NCBI RefSeq assembly: GCF_026125825.1
Contig: NZ_JAHCKK010000012.1
Coordinates: 1-64,000 of the forward strand
Length of the DNA: 64,000 nt
Direction: 5' to 3'
DNA from: Hydrogenophaga sp.
Lineage (GTDB): Bacteria > Pseudomonadota > Gammaproteobacteria > Burkholderiales > Burkholderiaceae_C
This document shows, one piece after another, positions 11,466 to 20,867 of this stretch (positions are counted from its first letter, which is position 1; each line of letters starts with the position of its first letter). Below the pieces are notes generated by a model. That model did no database searches and was not told the DNA's origin. It saw only the letters and a list, made by a program, of their open reading frames with translations. The translations under genes were made by a program, and so were the position numbers.

Positions 11466-13379
11466 CTAGGGCAACGGCGAAGGTGGGCCGGGTGGCCGGT
11501 CACCTCCGACGTGGGCGCGCGCCAGGAGGTCTCTCAGATCGGACAGCCCGACCGGTTTCTGCAGGCGCGCGTCAAAGCCGTCGAAATCGGCGCGACCGGC
11601 CTTCTCGTCCTCGGCGCCGTAACCCGTGACGGCGGCGGCGAAGAGGGTGTCGCCACCCGGCAGGGCGCGCAACTCCCGCAGCACCTGGGCGCCATTCTTG
11701 CCGGGCATGCCGATGTCGACAAAAGCCATGCGAGGGCCGTCCTGCCGGGCGGCTTCCAGTGCCGATTCGCCGTCGTAGGCGGTGCGCACGCGGCAACCGA
11801 GCATGCGCAGAAGGTCGGCGAGGCTGTCGGCCGCGTCGCGGTTGTCGTCGACGACCAGGAGCCAGGGTGTTTCCGGCTGGCCAGCCTGCTCGTCCATGGA
11901 CGCGCCGGGCAACTCGACATGAAAGACGCTGCCCAGGCCCAGGCCCGGGCTGGTGGCCGAGATCGTGCCGCCGTGCATCTCCACGATGGAGCGCGCCAGC
12001 GCCAGCCCGATGCCCAGGCCGGACTGCCGCGACGCGGCAATGCCGTCGCCCTGGGAGAACAGGGCGAAGATGTCCTGGATGGACGCGGCCGGGATGCCTT
12101 CGCCGTTGTCAGCGACCTCGACACGCAGGCGGCTGCCGCTCACGCGCGCGCTCAGCTTGATCGTGCCGCCGATGGGGGTGAACTTGGAGGCATTGCCCAG
12201 CAGGTTCTGCAGCACCTGGGCGAGGCGGATCTCATCGGCGTTCACCCAGACGCGGGCGGAGGGGATGTCGACGTCGAAGGCCTGCCCCCGGGCGTCCATC
12301 GACGGCCGCACCGCCTCGATGGCCCTGGCGGCCACCTGGTTGAACGACACGCGCTCGGGCCTGATGCGGATCTTGCCGCTGGTCAGGCGGCCGGCGTCCA
12401 GCAGGTCGTCGATCAGCCGTGTGAGGTGGGTCAGTTGCCGGTCGATCATGTCGCGGCTGGTGCGCAGCGTCGGGCTGGGCGAGCCTTCCAGCTGCAGGAT
12501 CGACACGGCGTTGCGGATGGGCGCGAGCGGATTGCGCAACTCGTGGGCGAGCATGGCGAGGAACTCGTTCATGCGCTTGAGGGAGTGCTCCAGCTCGCGC
12601 AGCTTGCTGCGCTCGCTCATGTCTCGCGTGACCTTGGCAAAGCCGAGCAGCGCACCGTCGGCGCCGTGGATGGGCGTGACGATGATGTTGGCCCAGAAGG
12701 TCGAGCCGTCCTTGCGCACGCGCCAGCCCTCGTCTTCGGTCCTGCCGTGTTGCAGGGCGTCCTGGAGTTCCTGCGCGGGCCGGCCCGCCAGCATGTCTTC
12801 CTGCCGGAAGAACATGCTGTAGTGCTTGCCGATCACCTCGCTGGCCGTGTAGCCCTTGATGTCCTCGGCCCCGCTGTTCCAGCTCTGGATGATGCCCTCG
12901 GGGTCGAGCATGTAGATCGCATAGTCGCGCACGCCCTCGATCAGCAGGCGAAAGCGCTCCTCGCTTTGCCGCAGGGCCTGCTCGTGGGCGCGCCGTTCGG
13001 TGAGGTCGCGCGTGACCTTGCCGAAGCCGGTGAGGGTGCCTTGCGCGTCGCGCATGGCGGTGATGACCACGTTGGCCCAGAACGGCGTGCCGTCCTTGCG
13101 CACGCGCCAGCCTTCTTCCTCGTACTTGCCGACCGCTGTCGCCAGTTTGAGCTCGTGCTCGGGCCATTGCCGCTCGCGTTCGGACGCCGGGTAGAACATG
13201 GAGAAGTGCTTGCCGATCACCTCGTCGGCGCGGTAGCCCTTGATGCGTTCGGCTCCCGCGTTCCACGACATCACGCGACCCGACGGGTCGAGCATGAAGA
13301 TGCCGTAGTCCTGGACGGCCTCCACCAGCAACTGGAAGCGGTCGGCGGGAGACGGTTCGCGGGTGTGGTTGTCTGTCAC
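11466..13379 (-). CDS. Hybrid sensor histidine kinase/response regulator with two PAS domains
   Basis: About 637 residues from the GTG at 13379; the frame is open back to 13565 but the extra part is not PAS-like. Two tandem PAS/PAC domains (about residues 15-130 and 140-258) are closely similar to each other, sharing GWRVRKDG..FWAN and GFxKVTRD segments. A HisKA domain with phospho-acceptor H279 (MLAHELRNPLAP), an HATPase domain (NLLGNASKFT, DNGEGIP, GLGIGLAL) and a C-terminal receiver domain (VVDDNRDAADS, phospho-acceptor D555 in FVDIGMPGKNG) follow. No transmembrane segment is evident, so sensing is cytoplasmic, possibly redox or ligand via PAS. It is divergent from the chemotaxis receptor gene; the final target is unknown. 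Confidence 0.9.
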   Translation of the reverse strand: MTDNHTREPSPADRFQLLVEAVQDYGIFMLDPSGRVMSWNAGAERIKGYRADEVIGKHFSMFYPASERERQWPEHELKLATAVGKYEEEGWRVRKDGTPFWANVVITAMRDAQGTLTGFGKVTRDLTERRAHEQALRQSEERFRLLIEGVRDYAIYMLDPEGIIQSWNSGAEDIKGYTASEVIGKHYSMFFRQEDMLAGRPAQELQDALQHGRTEDEGWRVRKDGSTFWANIIVTPIHGADGALLGFAKVTRDMSERSKLRELEHSLKRMNEFLAMLAHELRNPLAPIRNAVSILQLEGSPSPTLRTSRDMIDRQLTHLTRLIDDLLDAGRLTSGKIRIRPERVSFNQVAARAIEAVRPSMDARGQAFDVDIPSARVWVNADEIRLAQVLQNLLGNASKFTPIGGTIKLSARVSGSRLRVEVADNGEGIPAASIQDIFALFSQGDGIAASRQSGLGIGLALARSIVEMHGGTISATSPGLGLGSVFHVELPGASMDEQAGQPETPWLLVVDDNRDAADSLADLLRMLGCRVRTAYDGESALEAARQDGPRMAFVDIGMPGKNGAQVLRELRALPGGDTLFAAAVTGYGAEDEKAGRADFDGFDARLQKPVGLSDLRDLLARAHVGGDRPPGPPSPLP

Positions 13380-13626
13380 TGCAGGGCGTTCCAGGGTTGC
13401 GCGAAAGGGTGGCCAAGACCGCGAGTCTACGCCGCGCCGGCCAGGGGGGTGTGTGGGCTGGCGCACGAAGTCTCCGGGCGGAATTGCCCTGGCTTTCCCG
13501 GTCTGTTCGTGGCCTTGCAGATTCCCCGGCATGGGAAATTCCTTGTCCTGACAGGTCGCCTGCACCGGCCCACTTTCGGGCTGCGTCGGGCATTCACTTC
13601 CACTGGACGTAGAAAGAAGAAGCCGC
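13380..13626. other. Intergenic region between divergent kinase and chemoreceptor genes
   Basis: About 247 bases separate the likely kinase start from the receptor start. The interval must carry both promoters, but I see no strong sigma-70 hexamers and no coding potential resembling a known family. If the kinase starts at 13565 instead, this gap shrinks to 61 bases. Confidence 0.4.
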
Positions 13627-15618
13627 GTGTCTCATCCCCATACCCTTTCCACGAGTTCCGCTCTTGCCTCCATGAGCCTGCGCACCAAGCTGCTGCTGCT
13701 GGTCGTCGGTGTGGTGCTGCTCGGATTTGCCGTCACCGTGATCTCGCTGACGCGCCAGGCCGGCCAGTTGCAGGAGAGCACGGCCCTCATGTACGCCGAG
13801 GAGCTGGCAAACCGCAACGCCGCGCAGGTGGCGTCCGAGCTCAACGCCACCATGACGGCGGCGCGCACCCTGGCACAGGCGCTGGGGGGCTTGAAAGCCA
13901 CCGGGCAGGCCGACCGCATCGAGGCCGATGCGCTGCTGCGCCAGGTGCTGGAGGGTTCGCCTCAATTCCTGGGGGTCTGGGTGGCGTGGGAGCCCAACGC
14001 GTTCGACGGCCGCGATGCCGAGTACGTGGACAAGCCCGGTCACGACGCCACGGGCCGCTACATCCCCTACTGGAACCGGGGCACGGGTTCGGCGATGGTG
14101 GAGCCGCTGGTGGACTACGACAAGCCCGGCCCGGGCGACTACTACCAGCTGGCCAAGCGCACGGGCAAGGAAACGCTGATCGAGCCCTACAAATACACGG
14201 TGGCGGGCAAGGAAGTCCTGATCACCACCACCTCGGTGCCCATCGTGGTCAACGGCCAGTTCGTGGGGGTGGCGGGCATCGACCTGCCCCTGTCCAGCTT
14301 GCAGGAGAAGGTGCAGGCGATCCGGATCTACGACACCGGCTACGCCAGCCTGCTGTCCCACGGTGCCCTGTACGTCGGCGACCGCGATCCCGCCCATGTG
14401 GGGCAGGCGCTGACGGTGCCGGCCGAGCTGGAGGCCATGCGCAGCGCCTTGAGCGAGAACCGGCCCCAGCGCGTGCGCTACCAGCACGAGGACCTCAAGA
14501 CCGAGGTGACCAGCATCTATGTGCCAGTCCGCGTGGGCAAGGACGAGTCCGCCTGGGCCTTCGCGGCCACCGTGCCGCAGGACCGCATCCTCGCCGAGGT
14601 TCGCCAGCTCAACGTCATCGCCGCGCTGCTGGGGGCGGTGTCCATCGTGGTGGTGTCGCTCGGCCTGCTCTGGGCCCTGCAGCGCCTGGTGCTGCGCCCT
14701 CTGGGCGGTGAGCCGGCCGAAGCGGTGGCGGTCAGTGCCCGCGTGGCGCGGGGCGACCTGGGCCAGCCGGTGCCTGTGCGGGCCGGGGATACCCAAAGCC
14801 TGATGGCGCAGCTGGCGATCATGCAGAAGGATTTGGCCAGCGTGGTCGGCCGCGTGCGGCGCGGTGCCGAGGCCGTGGCCACGGCCAGCGCGGAAATCTC
14901 CCAGGGCAACCAGGACCTGTCCAGCCGGACCGAGAACCAGGCCAGCGCGCTGGAAGAGACGGCGGCCTCCATGGAGCAGCTGGGCACCGCCGTGGGCCAG
15001 AACTCGGGCCACGCGCGGGAAGCCGACCAGCTGGCGCGTTCGGCCACCTCGCTGGCCGAGCAGGGCGGTGCGGCCGTGCAGCGCGTGGTGGACACCATGC
15101 AGGACATCGATGCCGGTTCGCGCAAGATCGCCGACATCATCGGCGTGATCGACGGCATCGCGTTCCAGACCAACATCCTGGCGTTGAACGCGGCGGTGGA
15201 AGCTGCGCGGGCCGGTGAACAGGGCCGGGGCTTCGCGGTCGTGGCGGGCGAGGTGCGCAGCCTGGCCACGCGCTCGGCCCAGGCCGCGCGCGAAATCAAG
15301 GCCTTGATCGGCAGCAGCGTCGAGAGCGTGGGCAACGGCACGGTGCTCGTGAACGAGGCTGGCAAGACCATGCAGGAGCTGATTGCCTCCATCCAGAAGG
15401 TCTCGCGCCTCATGTCGGACATCAGCACTGCCAGCGGCGAGCAGAGCGCGGGGGTGAGCCAGGTCGGCGAGGCGGTGGTGCAGCTGGACCAGACCACGCA
15501 GCAGAACGCCGCGCTGGTGGAGCAGATGTCGGCCGCCGCGAGCAGCCTGCGCCAGCAGGCGGACGAACTGGTGAAGACGGTGTCGGTGTTCCAGCTGGGG
15601 GGCTCCAGCCAGGGCTGA
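13627..15618 (+). CDS. Methyl-accepting chemotaxis protein with a periplasmic double-Cache-type sensor
   Basis: A 663-residue chemoreceptor beginning with GTG at 13627, with an ATG alternative at 13672 giving MSLRTKLLLL. The first membrane helix is near residues 20-37, followed by a Cache-like periplasmic ligand domain of about 290 residues containing the WVAWEPNAFDGRDAEY and TTTSVPI segments. A second helix is near residues 325-350, then a HAMP region. The cytoplasmic signalling domain has the invariant hairpin tip DGIAFQTNILALNAAVEAARAGEQGRGFAVVAGEVRSLA. There is no C-terminal CheR-docking pentapeptide. The ligand cannot be predicted; neighbouring catabolic genes suggest an organic acid, which is speculation. 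Confidence 0.93.
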   Translation: MSHPHTLSTSSALASMSLRTKLLLLVVGVVLLGFAVTVISLTRQAGQLQESTALMYAEELANRNAAQVASELNATMTAARTLAQALGGLKATGQADRIEADALLRQVLEGSPQFLGVWVAWEPNAFDGRDAEYVDKPGHDATGRYIPYWNRGTGSAMVEPLVDYDKPGPGDYYQLAKRTGKETLIEPYKYTVAGKEVLITTTSVPIVVNGQFVGVAGIDLPLSSLQEKVQAIRIYDTGYASLLSHGALYVGDRDPAHVGQALTVPAELEAMRSALSENRPQRVRYQHEDLKTEVTSIYVPVRVGKDESAWAFAATVPQDRILAEVRQLNVIAALLGAVSIVVVSLGLLWALQRLVLRPLGGEPAEAVAVSARVARGDLGQPVPVRAGDTQSLMAQLAIMQKDLASVVGRVRRGAEAVATASAEISQGNQDLSSRTENQASALEETAASMEQLGTAVGQNSGHAREADQLARSATSLAEQGGAAVQRVVDTMQDIDAGSRKIADIIGVIDGIAFQTNILALNAAVEAARAGEQGRGFAVVAGEVRSLATRSAQAAREIKALIGSSVESVGNGTVLVNEAGKTMQELIASIQKVSRLMSDISTASGEQSAGVSQVGEAVVQLDQTTQQNAALVEQMSAAASSLRQQADELVKTVSVFQLGGSSQG

Positions 15619-15626
15619 AGCCCGGT

Positions 15627-15645
15627 GGCCCGCTCAGGGCGGGCC
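15627..15645. terminator. Hairpin between convergent genes
   Basis: GGCCCGC-TCAGG-GCGGGCC forms a 7-bp stem in the 39-base gap between the chemoreceptor and the citryl-CoA-lyase-like gene. It could serve both strands, but neither side has a clear T-run. Confidence 0.4.
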
Positions 15646-15657
15646 GCCCATCCGCCT

Positions 15658-16413
15658 TCAGGCGGGATCGGCGCGGCCCGAGGCCATGTCCCACACCTTC
15701 TGCGCGATCGGGTTCTTCTGTTCTTCGATGATGTGGGCCATCAGGCCGACGGTGCGCCCGATCATCGTCAGCGCCTTGCCGAGTTCGGGCGTGAGGCCCA
15801 TGTCGAGCACGATGGCGCCCTTGGCGCCGGTGGCGTTGAGCGGGATCTTGCGGCCTGAGAGGCGGGCCGCCGCTGCCGCCAGTTCCACCGCGAAGCGCGA
15901 GTAGACGCCGTAGTAGCCGCATTCGCGGGCGATCTCGAACATGCGCTCGCAGCGCGGGTCGCCGTCCACGTGGATGGGGTGGCCCACGCCAGGAATCTTC
16001 CGCTTGGCGGCCTTGTTGGCGCGCACGCATTCTTCGGCGCAGGCGCGCAACTCTTCATCGGTGTAATGGTCCTTCGGGGGCAATGCGTCGCGCAGGAAGC
16101 GCGCGGCGTACTCGATCACGCCCAGGAAGCGGCTGCCCGCGCCCAGCAGGCCCGCGGCCAGCGCACCCTGCATGGCCTCGGGGGCCCCATGCAGCGTGAG
16201 GCGCGAGGACAGCGCGCTGGGCGTGAGACCGTGGTCGGTGGCGCTGACCAGGAAGAGATTGAGCATGCGCTTGAGCGGCGGGCTGGGGAACTCGCCCAGC
16301 AGCTCCAGCGCCAGCACGTCGATGAAGTCGCGGTTGAACAGGTCGGAGACCAGGTCATGGCCCCGCACCAGGATGGTATGGGCGTCGCCGCCGCCGATCT
16401 GGCTGTCGAACAT
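15658..16413 (-). CDS. Citryl-CoA lyase-like protein (citrate synthase fold)
   Basis: A 251-residue protein, about 60 percent of citrate synthase length, corresponding to the catalytic C-terminal part of that fold. Expected catalytic segments are visible: LTLHGAPEAMQGALAAGLL with the first active-site histidine, IPGVGHPIHVDGDPR with the second, and the acidic GAKGAIVLDMGL region. Short homologues of this kind are annotated as citryl-CoA lyases, which cleave citryl-CoA or a related 3-hydroxyacyl-CoA to acetyl-CoA and an oxoacid. AAGGAAA lies at a proper distance before the ATG at 16413. It is the last gene of a leftward catabolic run beginning at 23551; the true substrate is unknown. Confidence 0.82.
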   Translation of the reverse strand: MFDSQIGGGDAHTILVRGHDLVSDLFNRDFIDVLALELLGEFPSPPLKRMLNLFLVSATDHGLTPSALSSRLTLHGAPEAMQGALAAGLLGAGSRFLGVIEYAARFLRDALPPKDHYTDEELRACAEECVRANKAAKRKIPGVGHPIHVDGDPRCERMFEIARECGYYGVYSRFAVELAAAAARLSGRKIPLNATGAKGAIVLDMGLTPELGKALTMIGRTVGLMAHIIEEQKNPIAQKVWDMASGRADPA

Positions 16414-16454
16414 GGTGATGTTTCCTTTGCTTGAGGGATCAGGGGTGCGGTGGC

Positions 16455-18578
16455 TCACTCGATCACGGCATCCAGGGCGACGACGCCCTGGCCGTCGTCG
16501 AGCACGACCAGCGGATTCACTTCCAGGGACTGCACGCCCTCGCCCAGGCCGAGGAACAGCGCGGCCATGCGCTGCATGGCCTCGATCAGGGCGGCGCGGT
16601 CGCGCGCGGGCAGGCCGCGGTGGCTGGCCAGCTTTCTGGCGATGCGGGTCTTGTCGAGCGCTCGCTCCAGCACGGCTCGGCCCGCCGGCAGGTGGCAGCG
16701 GGCCACGTCGGCCTCGACCTCCACCCACACGCCGCCCGCGCCCACGCTGAGCACCGGGCCGAAGACCGCATCGCGGTGGATGCCGACCAGCATCTCCACG
16801 CCGTGGGTCACCATCTCCGAAACCAGCACGCCCCGGATGGCCTGCGGCGGCACCTGGTGGCGCCGCGCGCTGGAGAGGATGCGGTCGAAGGCCTCGCGCA
16901 CCTGTTGCTCGTCGCGCAGGTGCAGGGCCACGCCACCGATCTCGCTCTTGTGCAGCACCCCGTCGGCCACCAGCTTGAGCGCCACCGGAAACCCGATGCG
17001 GCGCGCCTGCGCGGCGGCCTCGTCGGCGCTGGCGGCCTGCGCTTCATGGGGTGAGCGCACGCCGTGTTGCGCCAGCAGCGCCTTGGCCTGGGTCTCGTTG
17101 CAGGGCAGGCCGACAGCCAGCGTGACGTCCGCCGCCATGGCCGCGGTATCGCCGTCGTCATCGGGCTGGCGCGCATACCCGCTGCAGCGCTGCAAGGCCA
17201 GCGTGGCGTTGCGCAGGCTGTAGATCGGTGCGAAGCCTTCGCGCACCAGCAGCTCGTGCGCCGGGCCGCGCCGGCTGCTCATCCACACCGGCACGAAGGC
17301 CTTGGTGCCGGTGCGGGCCACGTCCAGCATGTTGCGCACCAGGCCTTCGGTGCTGGCCGCGTAGTTGGAGGTGATGGGGTAGAGCACCACGTCCACACCC
17401 GGGTCGGCGAACAGCGGCGCGAGGCAGCGCCGCGCCAGTTCGGGGTCCACCAGCGCCTTGGTGGTCAGGTCCACCGGGTTGGTCAGCGCAGCGTAGGACG
17501 GGGCGTGTTTCGCCATCTCGGCCACGGTCTCATCGCTGAGCGTGGCCATGGCCAGGCCGGCTTCGCCCACCTTGTCGGCCGACAGCACGCCCGCGCCGCC
17601 GGAGGACGAATACACACACACACGCTGCAGGCTGCGCACGCCCACGCGCGAGATCAGGCTGGCCACGTCGAGCAGCTCGTCCAGGTCCTCGACGCGGATC
17701 ACGCCATGTTGCGAGAACACCGCGTCGTTGACCACGTCCTCGCCCGCCAGCGAGGCGGTGTGCGACTGGGCGGCCTTCTTGCCGAAGTCCGAGCGGCCGA
17801 TCTTCAGGGCGATCAGGGGCTTGCCGGCGCGGCGCGCGGCCCGGGCCGCGGCCACGAAGCGCGCGCCGTCCTGGATGCCCTCCATCACGGTGCAGATCAG
17901 GTCGGTGCCGGGGTCGTGCGCGAGCCAGTGGATGAAGTCGGCGCTGTCGAGGTCGACCTCGTTGCCGGTGGAGAACCAGCGCGAGAAGCGCACGCCGCGC
18001 TCGTCGCCCTGCATCAGCGAGCGGCCCAGGCCGCCGCCCTGGGTCACCAGGCCGATGCGCGAGAGCGCGCCGCTGCGGCCGTCGTTGCGGAATTCGGTCG
18101 AGAAGGTCAGTCCCAGGCGGGGCGCCAGCAGCGTCATGCCCGCGCAATTGGGCCCGTAGATGCGCATGCCGGTGCGCTCGGCCAGCGCCTTCATCTCGGC
18201 CTCGACCGAGCGACCCGCTTCGCCCAGCTCGGCGAAACCGCCGGTGAACACGATGGCATAGCGCACGCCCTGCGCCGCGCAGGCGCTGAGCGTGGCGATG
18301 GCCGATTCGGCCGGCACCAGCAGCAGGGCGACATCGATGCCCTGGGCCGGTACCTCGCCGATGCTGCGGTACAGCGGCCGACCCATTAACTCGCCGCCCC
18401 TGGGGTTGACGAGGTAGACCTCGCCGCTGAAATCCGAGTGCTCCAGCAGGTTGAGCACGGTGGTGTGGCCCAGCGTGCCCGGGCTGGTGGAGGCGCCCAC
18501 GACCATCACGGAGCGCGGCTGCGTCAGGCCCGCCAGGCCGTCGAATCGAACGGCGTCGTCAGCTCGGGGCGCGCTCAT
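16455..18578 (-). CDS. Acetate--CoA ligase (ADP-forming) family protein, fused alpha and beta domains
   Basis: A 707-residue acyl-CoA ligase of the NDP-forming type. The N-terminal CoA-binding domain begins with PRSVMVVGASTSPGTLGHTTVLNLL, the ligase-CoA domain contains VCVYSSSGGAGVLSADK, the phospho-histidine loop region is around QSHTASLAGED, and an ATP-grasp domain fills the C-terminal third (FPVALKLVADGVLHKSEIGGVALHL). It makes an acyl-CoA from a free acid with ATP. The start overlaps the MaoC gene by four bases. In this operon it probably activates an intermediate before hydration, oxidation and lyase cleavage by its neighbours. A run of six AC dinucleotides at 17612-17623 falls inside the conserved VCVYSSSGG motif. 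Confidence 0.9.
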   Translation of the reverse strand: MSAPRADDAVRFDGLAGLTQPRSVMVVGASTSPGTLGHTTVLNLLEHSDFSGEVYLVNPRGGELMGRPLYRSIGEVPAQGIDVALLLVPAESAIATLSACAAQGVRYAIVFTGGFAELGEAGRSVEAEMKALAERTGMRIYGPNCAGMTLLAPRLGLTFSTEFRNDGRSGALSRIGLVTQGGGLGRSLMQGDERGVRFSRWFSTGNEVDLDSADFIHWLAHDPGTDLICTVMEGIQDGARFVAAARAARRAGKPLIALKIGRSDFGKKAAQSHTASLAGEDVVNDAVFSQHGVIRVEDLDELLDVASLISRVGVRSLQRVCVYSSSGGAGVLSADKVGEAGLAMATLSDETVAEMAKHAPSYAALTNPVDLTTKALVDPELARRCLAPLFADPGVDVVLYPITSNYAASTEGLVRNMLDVARTGTKAFVPVWMSSRRGPAHELLVREGFAPIYSLRNATLALQRCSGYARQPDDDGDTAAMAADVTLAVGLPCNETQAKALLAQHGVRSPHEAQAASADEAAAQARRIGFPVALKLVADGVLHKSEIGGVALHLRDEQQVREAFDRILSSARRHQVPPQAIRGVLVSEMVTHGVEMLVGIHRDAVFGPVLSVGAGGVWVEVEADVARCHLPAGRAVLERALDKTRIARKLASHRGLPARDRAALIEAMQRMAALFLGLGEGVQSLEVNPLVVLDDGQGVVALDAVIE

Positions 18579-19072
18579 GCCGCCTCCGTTCTGCATTGCA
18601 TGAGCGTGGTCCATTCGCTCTCCACCACGACCTCGCCGCGCTGGTTCTTCACGGTGCGTTGCATCGCCACACGGCCCGTGCCCGGGCGCTTTTTCGAAAG
18701 CGCCTTCTCGCCGATGCGCAACTCCACGTGCAGGGTGTCGCCCATGAAGACGGGCAGGCGCCACTGGCATCGCAACTCCGTGAGTGCCAGGCGGGCGCCG
18801 TCCATCAGCCGGTACACCGGCATGCGGGTGGTCAGGCCCGAGGCGATGGCCAGGGTCAGCAGGCCGTGCGCGGCGCGCTGGCCGAAGGGGTGACCCGCGG
18901 CAAACACCGCGTCGGTGTGCAGTGCGTTGTAGTCGCCCGAGAGGCCCGCGAACTGGACCACGTCCGCCTCGGTCACGGTGCGGCGCGGGCTCTCCCAGGT
19001 CTGGCCGGTGTGCAGGTCGTCGAAGTACAGGCGCCGGCCCAGGTGTTCGTCCAGGTCGAAGGGCGGGTTCAT
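18575..19072 (-). CDS. MaoC-family (hot-dog fold) enoyl-CoA hydratase
   Basis: A 165-residue hot-dog protein with the MaoC signature: TVTEADVVQFAGLSGDYNALHTDAVFAAGHPFGQRAAHGLLTLAIASGL contains the catalytic D/N-x-x-H pattern and the GxxxAHG loop. The family adds water to enoyl-CoA or removes it from 3-hydroxyacyl-CoA. The start at 19072 overlaps the SDR stop and its stop overlaps the CoA-ligase start, so it is translationally coupled within the leftward operon. The substrate is presumably the CoA ester made by the downstream ligase. Confidence 0.9.
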   Translation of the reverse strand: MNPPFDLDEHLGRRLYFDDLHTGQTWESPRRTVTEADVVQFAGLSGDYNALHTDAVFAAGHPFGQRAAHGLLTLAIASGLTTRMPVYRLMDGARLALTELRCQWRLPVFMGDTLHVELRIGEKALSKKRPGTGRVAMQRTVKNQRGEVVVESEWTTLMQCRTEAA

Positions 19073-19818
19073 GCGTAGCGCCCTCCGGTGACGTGCACCG
19101 TCTCGCCGGTGGTGAAGCCGGCCAGGCGCGAGGCCAGGAAGGCCACCGTGGCGGCCACATCGGCCGGGTCGCCCAGGCGGGCCACGGGCGTGTTTGACTT
19201 GGCGCGCTCGGTGAGTTCGGCGTAGTCGGGGCGCTGCTGCATGCGCGGCGTGGAGATCACGCCCGGGGCGACCGCGTTGGCGGTGATGCCGAACTTGCCC
19301 GACTCCAGCGCCAGCGAACGCGTGAACCCGATCAGGCCGGCCTTGGCCGCCGAGTAGTTGGTCTGCCCCGGGTTGCCCAGGTGCGCGCGCGAGGCGATGT
19401 TGATGATGCGGCCGTGGCGCTGCGCCATCATCAGCGGCAGCACGGCGCGCGAGCAATGGAAGGCGCCCAGCAGGGTCACATCGAGCACCGCGTGCCAGTC
19501 TTCCTCGGGCATGCGCGTGAGGTAGCTGTCGCGCGCGAAGCCCGCGTTGTTGACCAGCACGTCCACCTTCTGCCAGCGCTCGATGGCCTGCTGCACGGCC
19601 AGGCCCACTTCGTCCTTGCGGGTCACGTCGGCCCGCACACCCAGCGCCTGGCCGCCCAGGGCGCTCAGTTCCGCGCAGGCGGCGTCAATCGCATCCTGGT
19701 TGGTGTCGCACACGACGACGTGGCAGCCTTCCTGCACGAAGCGCCGGGCCATGGCCAAGCCCAGCGTGCCTGCACCGCCCGTGATGAAGGCGGTGGCGTC
19801 TTTCAGTCCCAGATCCAT
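19069..19818 (-). CDS. Short-chain dehydrogenase/reductase (FabG-like)
   Basis: A 249-residue classical SDR with the nucleotide-binding TGGAGTLGLAMA motif, NNAG at about residue 88, and the catalytic Ser followed by YSAAKAG (Tyr and Lys). Replacement of the typical NAD-selecting region by VCDTNQDA suggests NAD rather than NADP, since an acidic residue ends the second strand. It oxidises or reduces a hydroxyl/keto group, probably on a CoA ester given the MaoC and CoA-ligase neighbours. It is the fourth gene of the leftward run, 60 bases after the TctC-type gene. Confidence 0.9.
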   Translation of the reverse strand: MDLGLKDATAFITGGAGTLGLAMARRFVQEGCHVVVCDTNQDAIDAACAELSALGGQALGVRADVTRKDEVGLAVQQAIERWQKVDVLVNNAGFARDSYLTRMPEEDWHAVLDVTLLGAFHCSRAVLPLMMAQRHGRIINIASRAHLGNPGQTNYSAAKAGLIGFTRSLALESGKFGITANAVAPGVISTPRMQQRPDYAELTERAKSNTPVARLGDPADVAATVAFLASRLAGFTTGETVHVTGGRYA

Positions 19819-19878
19819 GATCGGTCATTCCATTCAAAACAAGGGGAGGTGCGCCGCCGCAAGGCGGCGCAGGTGCCG

Positions 19879-20844
19879 TCAGTCGATCTGCAGCTTGGCG
19901 GTTTCCACCAGGGTCTTGGCTTCGGCGCGTTCCTTTTCCCAGAACTTGGCGAACACCTCGGGCGTGCTGCCCACCAGCGGCGTGTAGATGCGTGCGAAGC
20001 GCTCGCGCACCTCGGGTGTCTCCAGCGTCTCGCGCAGCGCCTTGGAGAACTTGTCGACGATGGGCTTGGGCGTGCCCGCGGGCATGACGACGGCCTGCCA
20101 GGTGGTCACGTTGAAGCCGGGGACGCCGGCCTCTTCCACGGTGGGGATCTCGGGCATGTCGGCCGCGCGCTTGCCGCCGCTGACCGCCAGGGCGCGCAGC
20201 GAGCCGTCCTGGATGAACGGCGCGGTGGTGGAGCGGCTGTCGACCATGAAGGTCAGGCGCCCGGCCAGCAGGTCCTGGATGGCCGGTGCGCTGCCCTTGT
20301 AGGGCACATGGGTCATGGGAGCGTTCAGGGCCAGGGCCAGCGAGGCGCCGGCGATGTGCATGGAACTGCCGTGGCCGGCCGAGCCATAGGACATCGTGGC
20401 ACCCGTTTGCCGGATGCCCTGCAGCAGCTCCTGCATGGTGCGGTAGGGCGAGCTCTTGGGCACCACCACCACCAGCGGCGAGTCGGTCAGCTGGGTCACG
20501 GGCACGAAAGCCTTGCCGGGGTCGATCTTCACGCCCTTGTAGAGGTAGGTGTTGACCGCCAGCGGGCCCACGTTGGCCCACAGCGCGGTGTAGCCATCGG
20601 GCGCTGCGGTGGCCACGGCCTGGTTGGCGATGTTCCCGTTGGCGCCGGGCTTGTAGTCCGGCACCACCGGCTGGCCCAGGCGGCGGGCGAGTTCTTCCTG
20701 CACCATCTTGAAGGCGATGTCCGACGCGCCGCCGGGTGCGAAGCCGATCACCATGCGGATGGGCTTGTCGGGCCATTCGGCCAGGGCGCTGCCCGCGAGC
20801 GTGCACGCCGCGAGGCCGAAGAAGAGGGTCTTGCTGAGTTTCAT
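19879..20844 (-). CDS. TctC/Bug-family periplasmic solute-binding protein
   Basis: A 321-residue exported protein with signal peptide (SKTLFFGLAACTLAGSALA) and the Bug-family opening WPDKPIRMVIGFAPGGASDIAFKMV. The fold binds carboxylates for tripartite tricarboxylate transport. No TctA/TctB membrane genes are nearby, which is common in betaproteobacteria where Bug proteins greatly outnumber transporters. It lies between the aldehyde dehydrogenase and SDR genes in the leftward operon, so the ligand is probably the acid degraded by that operon. Confidence 0.92.
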   Translation of the reverse strand: MKLSKTLFFGLAACTLAGSALAEWPDKPIRMVIGFAPGGASDIAFKMVQEELARRLGQPVVPDYKPGANGNIANQAVATAAPDGYTALWANVGPLAVNTYLYKGVKIDPGKAFVPVTQLTDSPLVVVVPKSSPYRTMQELLQGIRQTGATMSYGSAGHGSSMHIAGASLALALNAPMTHVPYKGSAPAIQDLLAGRLTFMVDSRSTTAPFIQDGSLRALAVSGGKRAADMPEIPTVEEAGVPGFNVTTWQAVVMPAGTPKPIVDKFSKALRETLETPEVRERFARIYTPLVGSTPEVFAKFWEKERAEAKTLVETAKLQID

Positions 20845-20867
20845 GGTGGTCTCCTGGTTGAAAGGGC

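Noticed and set aside
17612-17623. Six AC repeats inside the ADP-forming CoA ligase gene, considered as a phase-variation tract
   Set aside because: It encodes the conserved VCVY part of the family motif VCVYSSSGG, so amino-acid conservation explains it.
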